64,000 bases of DNA from Yoonia sp. R2331 (GTDB lineage: Bacteria > Pseudomonadota > Alphaproteobacteria > Rhodobacterales > Rhodobacteraceae): contig NZ_JBGCUN010000003.1 in assembly GCF_041103235.1 (NCBI RefSeq), forward strand, positions 282,392 through 346,391, written 5' to 3'. Both the position numbers and the translations under genes were made by a program. Every line of letters begins with the position of its first letter. Positions within the stretch are counted from its first letter, which is position 1. The notes under the pieces are model-generated. The model searched no databases. It saw only the letters and a list, made by a program, of their open reading frames with translations, and was not told the DNA's origin. Shown here in pieces: positions 58,399-64,000 of the stretch.

Positions 58399-60340
58399 TA
58401 CGCGCCGGTGCGTTGGCATTGGTGTCAGACGCATCATCTTGTCATTGCTGTGTATGTGTGTGCCCGGTGTGACGACCGCGCAGGTTTCGGCTGAGAAATC
58501 ACTGGCCCTGGATGCCGAAATCGCACCCGATAGCGGTCACGTCACGCTCAATTGGTTTGATGAAAGCCGCACAGACGCAGGTGCCGTGACCGTCAACCGC
58601 CGTGTGTTGTCAGAGGTTGGGGCCGATACCTGGCTGCCCCTCGCGCCAGAGCTGGGTACGGTCTTTTCGTTCGAAGACACCACAACAGAACCGGGAGTGG
58701 CTTACGAGTATCAGGTCCTGCGCACGGGCCGCGAGTTGATTGATGTCGGGTATTGGGCGGCTGGAACCGATATCCCTGCTGTCGTCCAGCGTGGTCAGGC
58801 CTATGTGATCGTGGACGAAACCCTTTCAGACCCCTTGTCGGCCCATCTGGATCGTTTCAGGCAGGACCTGATCGGTGATGGCTGGCGCGTCACAACGCGA
58901 ATGGTTCGGCGCCACGACCCATCAGACCCAATTCGCAACCTTGAAACCGCGAGCCGATTGCGCAGCTGGCTGGCAGAGCAATACAAGGACGCTCCAGAGC
59001 AGGGTCATGCGATTGTTCTGGTTGGTCGGGTGCCAATTCTACCTTCAGGCCGGTCCAACCCCGACGGACACGATCCCGTGCCGCAGCCAACAGATCTGTT
59101 CTATGCGGATCTGGATGGTGACTGGCGGATCACAGCGACAGGCGCGCTGGCCGATAACCGTGTCCCCAGTGACGCGATTGAGATGCAAGTCGGCCGCATC
59201 GACTTTGCCAACCTCAGCGACCGAGACCCGGACTTAGAGCTGCACTTGCTGCGGGCCTATTTCGACAAGAACCACCATTGGCGGCATGGCCTACATGGCG
59301 ATCTACGGGAGGCATATGGCCAAACCCATCACTTGAAGGTCGAAACCAATGCTTTGCGCAATGTGGTGGGTCCAGGCCGGATTACGGCCGGTGGGCATCA
59401 TGACGCGGGTGAAGAACAGCCTTGGCTCTGGGGTGTGGACTTTGGTGATTGGAACGGACGGCGCTACGCCGAGAACTACGCAAACAAGGCGATCTTTACG
59501 ATCAACTTTGGCAGCGGAAAACAACACTTTGGCGCGCCGCATAACCCGATGACGGCGCTATTGGCGCAGCCGTGGTATCCAGTTGCCGCAGGCTGGGGCG
59601 GACGCCCCGCATGGTGGCTGCACCACATGGCCTTGGGTGGCACGATTGGCGAAGTTCACCTGCGCACCGTCAACAACGGGCAGGCGAACAGACCCTATCG
59701 GGACAGCATGGAGTATTATCCAACTGGCAGCTACCTGTGGCGCAATCCAGTTTGGGTGAACTTGTTGGGCGATCCAACCACCCGTGCCATTCCCTTGCTC
59801 CCACCGCGGGGGGTTGTTCTGCTCCAAGAGGAGGATCAAGCCGTGCTGCGCTGGGGCGCCTCGCCCGATCCCGATACAACCGGTTATCGCGTCTTTCGAT
59901 CCCCCACGATGGATGGTGCGTTTACGGAGATCAGCCCGCCCGATGGGATAAGCGGCACAGAATTTATAGACGATCAGCCGCTTGAAGGTGCGATTTATAT
60001 GGTGCGTGCCTTTGGGAAAAAGACGGTGCATGCAGGATCGTTTTTCACGCTGTCGCAAGGGGCCTTTGCCGACGAAGAGACGGTGAGCGTATTGGAAAGG
60101 GGCATTGTGGTGAAAGTCCCGTCAGGCGGCTCTGTCAGCCTGCCCGCAAAATTTTCGGCCCCGGAGGGCCAAACCATCCGCGCAGTGGTGGCCGGACCAG
60201 GCACCGGCACACTGACCTTTCAGGACGGCGATTGGCGCTATGCCGCACCAATTGGTTTCAGCGGTGATGTCCTGCTGCGGTACACGATCTGGAACGGCAT
60301 GAAGACCCAGGTCGGTGCACTCACGATCATTGTCGAATAG
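58373..60340 (+). CDS. Secreted C25 (gingipain)-like protein lacking the catalytic cysteine
   Basis: A 655-aa exported protein. Layout: signal peptide (to about 37), beta-sandwich/FN3-like domain (40-125), C25-peptidase-like domain (about 143-470), a second FN3-like domain (475-550) and a beta-sandwich tail (575-655). The C25 resemblance rests on AIVLVGRVPILPSG, PTDLFYADLDGDW, GGHHDAG (candidate His) and NLLGDPTTR. Where the catalytic Cys of gingipains would sit is INFGSGKQ (377-384); there is no cysteine after residue 29. It overlaps the Wzc gene by 26 nt, so its role is likely surface polysaccharide-related. Exact start is uncertain. Confidence 0.7.
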   Translation: MALSTTPTDTRRCVGIGVRRIILSLLCMCVPGVTTAQVSAEKSLALDAEIAPDSGHVTLNWFDESRTDAGAVTVNRRVLSEVGADTWLPLAPELGTVFSFEDTTTEPGVAYEYQVLRTGRELIDVGYWAAGTDIPAVVQRGQAYVIVDETLSDPLSAHLDRFRQDLIGDGWRVTTRMVRRHDPSDPIRNLETASRLRSWLAEQYKDAPEQGHAIVLVGRVPILPSGRSNPDGHDPVPQPTDLFYADLDGDWRITATGALADNRVPSDAIEMQVGRIDFANLSDRDPDLELHLLRAYFDKNHHWRHGLHGDLREAYGQTHHLKVETNALRNVVGPGRITAGGHHDAGEEQPWLWGVDFGDWNGRRYAENYANKAIFTINFGSGKQHFGAPHNPMTALLAQPWYPVAAGWGGRPAWWLHHMALGGTIGEVHLRTVNNGQANRPYRDSMEYYPTGSYLWRNPVWVNLLGDPTTRAIPLLPPRGVVLLQEEDQAVLRWGASPDPDTTGYRVFRSPTMDGAFTEISPPDGISGTEFIDDQPLEGAIYMVRAFGKKTVHAGSFFTLSQGAFADEETVSVLERGIVVKVPSGGSVSLPAKFSAPEGQTIRAVVAGPGTGTLTFQDGDWRYAAPIGFSGDVLLRYTIWNGMKTQVGALTIIVE

Positions 60341-60349
60341 CGGGGCGCG

Positions 60350-61363
60350 TCACGTCTGGTAGTAGTCTTTGTACCAGGTCACGAAACGGGCAATGCCATC
60401 ACGGAAATCCGTCTGAGGGGCGTAGCCGGTCAGGTGCTTCAAAAGCGTGGCATCGGCCCATGTCGCAGGCACATCGCCCTTTTGCATTTCCACGTAGTTC
60501 CGCTTTGCCGGAATGCCCAGGCAATCCTCAATCGCATCAACAAAATCGAGCAAACGCACTTTGTCAGAATTGCCGATATTGACCACGCGATAAGGTGCGA
60601 CCGGTGACAGGCTGTCCCATTCCGGCACATCCTCTTCCGGTTCTGGCGTGACGGGCGGGACCTCCATCAGCAGTCTTATGCCCTGCACCAGATCGTCAAT
60701 ATAGGTAAAGTCGCGAAACATGTCGCCGTGGTTGTAGATGTCGATCGGGCGACCATCGAGGATCGCGTCGACAAACTTGAAAAGCGCCAGATCGGGCCGC
60801 CCCCATGGACCGTAGACGGTGAAGAACCGGAACATCGTAGTCGGCAGATTCCACAGGTGCGCATAGGCATGGCCCATGCTTTCATTGGCCTTTTTGGTCG
60901 CGGCATAGATCGTCAGCTGCGCGTCGGCCTTGTGCCGTTCAGCATAAGGCATATCCGTGTTCGCACCGTAAACCGACGAGGTAGAGGCCATCATCAGATG
61001 CGCCACCGCATGGCGGCGCGCGGCCTCCATCACGTTGAAGGTGCCGACCACATTGCTGTCGATGTAGGAACGCGGGTTTTCAAGGCTATACCGCACACCT
61101 GCTTGCCCCGCGAGGTGGATGATCACATCCGGCGCAAACGCATCAACCGCCGCATCCAGGCCTTTGACATCTTCCAGCAGGCATTCGGTCATCGCGAAAT
61201 TCGGATGCTGCAAAAGCATCGCATGGCGGCGCTGCTTAAGCGTGACGTCGTAATAGTCCGTCATCCCGTCCAGCCCGTGAACGACAAAACCATCGTTCAG
61301 CAGCCGCTGGGCCAAATGAAAACCAATGAAGCCCGCAGTGCCGGTGACGAAAATACGCTTCAA
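60350..61363 (-). CDS. NAD-dependent nucleotide-sugar epimerase (UDP-glucuronate 4-epimerase-like)
   Basis: A 337-aa short-chain dehydrogenase/epimerase with FVTGTAGFIGFHLAQ, the active-site STSSVYG and YAATKKANE (YxxxK), and FRFFTVYGPWGRPDLALFKF, a segment typical of UDP-GlcA epimerases. It would supply UDP-galacturonate for the exopolysaccharide. The start is TTG at 61363 with GGAAGGG upstream; no ATG gives a complete N-terminus without an unlikely extension. It converges on the C25-like gene. Confidence 0.9.
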   Translation of the reverse strand: MKRIFVTGTAGFIGFHLAQRLLNDGFVVHGLDGMTDYYDVTLKQRRHAMLLQHPNFAMTECLLEDVKGLDAAVDAFAPDVIIHLAGQAGVRYSLENPRSYIDSNVVGTFNVMEAARRHAVAHLMMASTSSVYGANTDMPYAERHKADAQLTIYAATKKANESMGHAYAHLWNLPTTMFRFFTVYGPWGRPDLALFKFVDAILDGRPIDIYNHGDMFRDFTYIDDLVQGIRLLMEVPPVTPEPEEDVPEWDSLSPVAPYRVVNIGNSDKVRLLDFVDAIEDCLGIPAKRNYVEMQKGDVPATWADATLLKHLTGYAPQTDFRDGIARFVTWYKDYYQT

Positions 61364-61387
61364 TTGGCCGACCCTTCCAAGACGTGC

Positions 61388-61408
61388 GCCACCCCACAAT
61401 GGGGTGGC
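61388..61408. terminator. Stem-loop between the beta-helix gene and the epimerase
   Basis: GCCACCCC and GGGGTGGC, 8-bp arms with a 5-nt loop. TTGTCTTGTT follows on the plus strand but there is no T-run on the minus strand, which is the transcribed direction of both neighbours. Confidence 0.45.
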
Positions 61409-61471
61409 TTGTCTTGTTCACACCACGTCATAGGTCGCAGCGCAAGTCACTGGATGTGGGGACGCAGGGTC

Positions 61472-64000
61472 TTAGACCTGATCGAATGCGTCCTCTGCAT
61501 CTTCAAGGTAGAGGCGTGTGAAATCGGCGTCGTCCAACGGTGGGTGCCCATTGGTCAGCGCGTCCCACAGATCAGACCCGATCAGCCCGTCCTCTTGGTC
61601 ACCCGTGGTTCTGACGCTGAACGTGCCGCTGCCCGAACCGGGGGCCAACATGCTGAGCACGACGCTGTCGGTATCGTAGTCGATGATTATCTCGGCGTCT
61701 TGCTGCGCTCCAAGCCCCGTAATCCGAATGTCATCGAAGTTGCCGATCAGACCGTCCACATCGATTAAGGTGTGATCGCCCGCTTGACCCGCAAGGTCAG
61801 ACACGTCGATTTCAAGAGAGGCTTTTTCAATGTTCACACCGCTTTCGACGTCGGGACTGTTACCCATCGCGCCAGAGCGGATCTCTGAAATGGCCGAAAA
61901 TCCGGTATCAGAGGCAATGAACTTCAGATCACCATCGTCCTCGAACCGCAAGACGGCGGTATCACCATTGGCGTCGTCAAAGCCGACTTTCGCGTCGTCG
62001 CCTTTGATCGTGATCCGGCTGCCTGCACCCACATCGTAGTTGCCACCGTCGGTGGCCAGAATGGCCTGACCATCACTGACATGCATGTTGGTCTTGCCAG
62101 AGACATCGCCAGTGTTTGCAAAGCGTCCGCCGTCAATGTCGATCTTCAGCTTGTTGCCATCGGCATAGCCGTCGATCCAGACTTGACCGGCACTATCGAT
62201 GTTGAACTCTCCGCCACGTGCGCCGGTTTCAATCGTGCCATCCACGGTCAGCTTGCCGTGTGTAACGTTCAGCTCGCCTCCAGAACCGAAATCAAGATTG
62301 TCGATGACGGTCGTTCCGCCATAGTTCACCCAGTTCCCGGCCAGATCGACGCTGTCCCCATTGATCGTGCCTGGCAGATCCTCGGTCGTCCAGTTCAACC
62401 GGTTATCCCAGCGGATCCCGTCCCCGAGTTCGTTGGGCACAAAGCGCAGCGTTTCTGCATCCAGACGCACGTTCGGCGTGATCCCGAAACCTTGCTGGAA
62501 AAAGGCAATTATCAGGTCAGAGTCAACAACGTCATTCAAAACGCCATCCGCCTGCAGACGCAGATAATCACCCAGATCGGCGATTGTCGCGTTAGGGTCG
62601 CCCAGAAGTTGGGCAGCAAAGAGCTGAATCGTTGTTTGGTCCAGAACGTTCGGATCAAGGCCATCGACGTTGACGGCCGACGTCGCCCCCGCATTCACCG
62701 CATTCTGACCAAGCCAGTTGTAGATGATGGTGTCATCGTAATAGGGCGTTTGCAGATTATCGAGAGGGGAGTGTGTCCACGGCTTGTCAGCCAACTCATT
62801 GGGATTGTTTGGGTCCGCAAGGTGGGCAACAATATTATTCATCAACGTCGTATCGACGCCGCCATTAATTGCGCCAAAGCTCAAGGCGCCGATGTTCTGG
62901 CCAAGTTTGTGCGCCCCGGACGTGATTACGTTGTCGGTTACTAGCGAGTAATTGCCGGTTGGACCGTTCCCGTTGTAGTCGCCGCCAAGAAAGCTAACCG
63001 CAGCATTGTTGTCGATAAATGCATTGTCCTCGACAACGGCACCACCACGAAACTGCGCACCAAACGACCCTGCCCGCATAGAGATGTTGTCCCGGAAAGT
63101 CAGGTCAAGCGCTGATGGCTGAAAGTAAAAGTTGTGGCTGAACTGGCTCGGGGGCTGACCATCTGCGGCATTGCCATCGTCGGCATACCCGTCGGCCCAT
63201 CCAGAGTGGTCGTAAATGTTGCCTTCGATCAGAATGCCCTCGGTCGCAGTGACATATGTGCCAGCAATCCGATCCGCATGAGGATGAAACGTGACACCAT
63301 CGGCAGGAGTTTCTGTGACAATATCATTGGCGAATGAGTTTCGAAGCGTCAGGCCGCTGCCGTACTGGAAATCCAACATGCTGCTGAACTCGACGTCATC
63401 AAAAAGGATGTTGTTACCCGACAAGCTGCTGAATCTATCTGCGAACTCGATGTCAGAAAATACAACGTTATGGCTGTCGAACTGATAAATCCGGACAAAG
63501 TCGTCGATCACGGGCCGCGGACCGCTGCCGTAGGAGGTCACGTGCAACGGGTGCAACTCGTCTTCGCCAGACGCGCCCGCCATGATGACACGACCCACTG
63601 AATCGTATTCGTAGCCGCTTTCGAACCGCAACCAATGCGATGTATTGCTATTGGCGCCAGCAATTCCATACCACAGATCCATACCTGCATCTTGGTCCAA
63701 CGCCATGCCTTCGCTGCCGCCGTATTCGGAATGTTCCATCAGCCAGCGCTGGGTGATGTCGCTTTCATCAAGACCTTCAAGTGCAGCAATATCTGCCCGG
63801 CTCAGCGCGTCGCTACTGTTGGTGATGTAAACCTCACGGTGAACGTCCCCGGTTTCAACGATGACGTCGTCGTTGGCATCGGTTTCCAACATAAAGAACT
63901 TGCCCTCACCCCAGCCAGCATCCTGCGATCCGGCTTGAACCTTGTGCGAGCTCTCGAAAACTTCTGTCGAGCCATCCTTGAAAGTCACCTCGTAGCGATA
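61472..64000 (-). CDS. Large parallel beta-helix surface/secreted protein (5' end cut by window edge)
   Basis: At least 842 aa; the reading frame enters from the right edge, so the N-terminus is missing. Two zones: a right-handed parallel beta-helix with repeated short strands (about residues 130-400 of the visible part: NNILFDDVEFS, GILIEGNIYDHSGW, NISMRAGSFG, GAVVEDNAFIDNNAAV), as in polysaccharide lyases and hydrolases, then a second series of beta-repeats (GGELNVTHGKLTVDG, GGEFNIDSAGQVWIDG) and an acidic tail. It is rich in Asp, Asn and Gly, with no cysteine, typical of an exported protein. It may be a polysaccharide-modifying enzyme or adhesin of the same locus. Confidence 0.75.
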   Translation of the reverse strand, partial: YRYEVTFKDGSTEVFESSHKVQAGSQDAGWGEGKFFMLETDANDDVIVETGDVHREVYITNSSDALSRADIAALEGLDESDITQRWLMEHSEYGGSEGMALDQDAGMDLWYGIAGANSNTSHWLRFESGYEYDSVGRVIMAGASGEDELHPLHVTSYGSGPRPVIDDFVRIYQFDSHNVVFSDIEFADRFSSLSGNNILFDDVEFSSMLDFQYGSGLTLRNSFANDIVTETPADGVTFHPHADRIAGTYVTATEGILIEGNIYDHSGWADGYADDGNAADGQPPSQFSHNFYFQPSALDLTFRDNISMRAGSFGAQFRGGAVVEDNAFIDNNAAVSFLGGDYNGNGPTGNYSLVTDNVITSGAHKLGQNIGALSFGAINGGVDTTLMNNIVAHLADPNNPNELADKPWTHSPLDNLQTPYYDDTIIYNWLGQNAVNAGATSAVNVDGLDPNVLDQTTIQLFAAQLLGDPNATIADLGDYLRLQADGVLNDVVDSDLIIAFFQQGFGITPNVRLDAETLRFVPNELGDGIRWDNRLNWTTEDLPGTINGDSVDLAGNWVNYGGTTVIDNLDFGSGGELNVTHGKLTVDGTIETGARGGEFNIDSAGQVWIDGYADGNKLKIDIDGGRFANTGDVSGKTNMHVSDGQAILATDGGNYDVGAGSRITIKGDDAKVGFDDANGDTAVLRFEDDGDLKFIASDTGFSAISEIRSGAMGNSPDVESGVNIEKASLEIDVSDLAGQAGDHTLIDVDGLIGNFDDIRITGLGAQQDAEIIIDYDTDSVVLSMLAPGSGSGTFSVRTTGDQEDGLIGSDLWDALTNGHPPLDDADFTRLYLEDAEDAFDQV

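Overview
The window is a chromosomal (or chromid) segment of an aerobic anoxygenic phototroph of the Roseobacter group (Rhodobacterales, Alphaproteobacteria). The evidence is a high-GC, dense gene layout with many ATGA-type overlaps, a bc1 operon (petABC), 5-aminolevulinate synthase (hemA), and a large photosynthesis gene cluster containing crtA, puhABCE, acsF, lhaA, ppaA and ppsR in the Rhodobacter/Roseobacter order. I cannot fix genus or species from the sequence alone.

Layout. 1-8.2 kb: the start of a 6-phosphogluconate dehydrogenase gene, the cytochrome bc1 operon, an outer-membrane beta-barrel gene, two glutathione transferase-like genes, mtaB, dapF and tRNA-Lys(TTT). 8.2-11.6 kb: a thiamine ABC transporter (thiBPQ) behind a TPP riboswitch. 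11.6-25 kb: an RND pump with its adaptor, an M20 amidohydrolase, aroC with an HD-domain gene, a DMT permease, an exopolysaccharide sugar transferase, an HU-like protein, and the purine-salvage pair amn-ade.

24.5-50.5 kb is the photosynthesis cluster. On the left, tspO-crtB-crtI (minus) diverge from crtA-bchI-bchD-bchO (plus) across a promoter with three PpsR-type boxes. On the right, bchF-bchN-bchB-bchH-bchL-bchM-lhaA-puhA-puhB-puhC-orf98-acsF-puhE-hemA-cycA form one long minus-strand series running toward bchO. bchF diverges from ppaA-ppsR across a second promoter region with two more boxes. The genes give Mg chelation (BchHID), methylation (BchM), oxygen-dependent ring closure (AcsF), dark protochlorophyllide reduction (BchNBL), vinyl hydration (BchF), phytoene to ketocarotenoid steps (CrtB, CrtI, CrtA), the reaction-centre H subunit and assembly factors, an electron carrier (CycA) and the redox/light repressor with its antirepressor. 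crtCDEF, bchCXYZ, puf, bchG/P and bchE are not in the window. The usual order would continue tspO-crtC, but here tspO is followed by ade and amn, so this looks like one part of a split or rearranged cluster.

50.5-55.5 kb: a PCuAC copper chaperone, a 1160-residue CheB-CheR-PAS-HWE kinase fusion with its single-domain response regulator, and a small secreted protein. 55.6-64 kb is an exopolysaccharide/surface locus: a glycine-rich secreted protein, a Wzc-type tyrosine autokinase, a secreted protein that resembles a gingipain (C25) fold without its catalytic cysteine, a nucleotide-sugar epimerase, and a very large parallel beta-helix protein that runs off the right edge. This last locus is the least explained part of the window.
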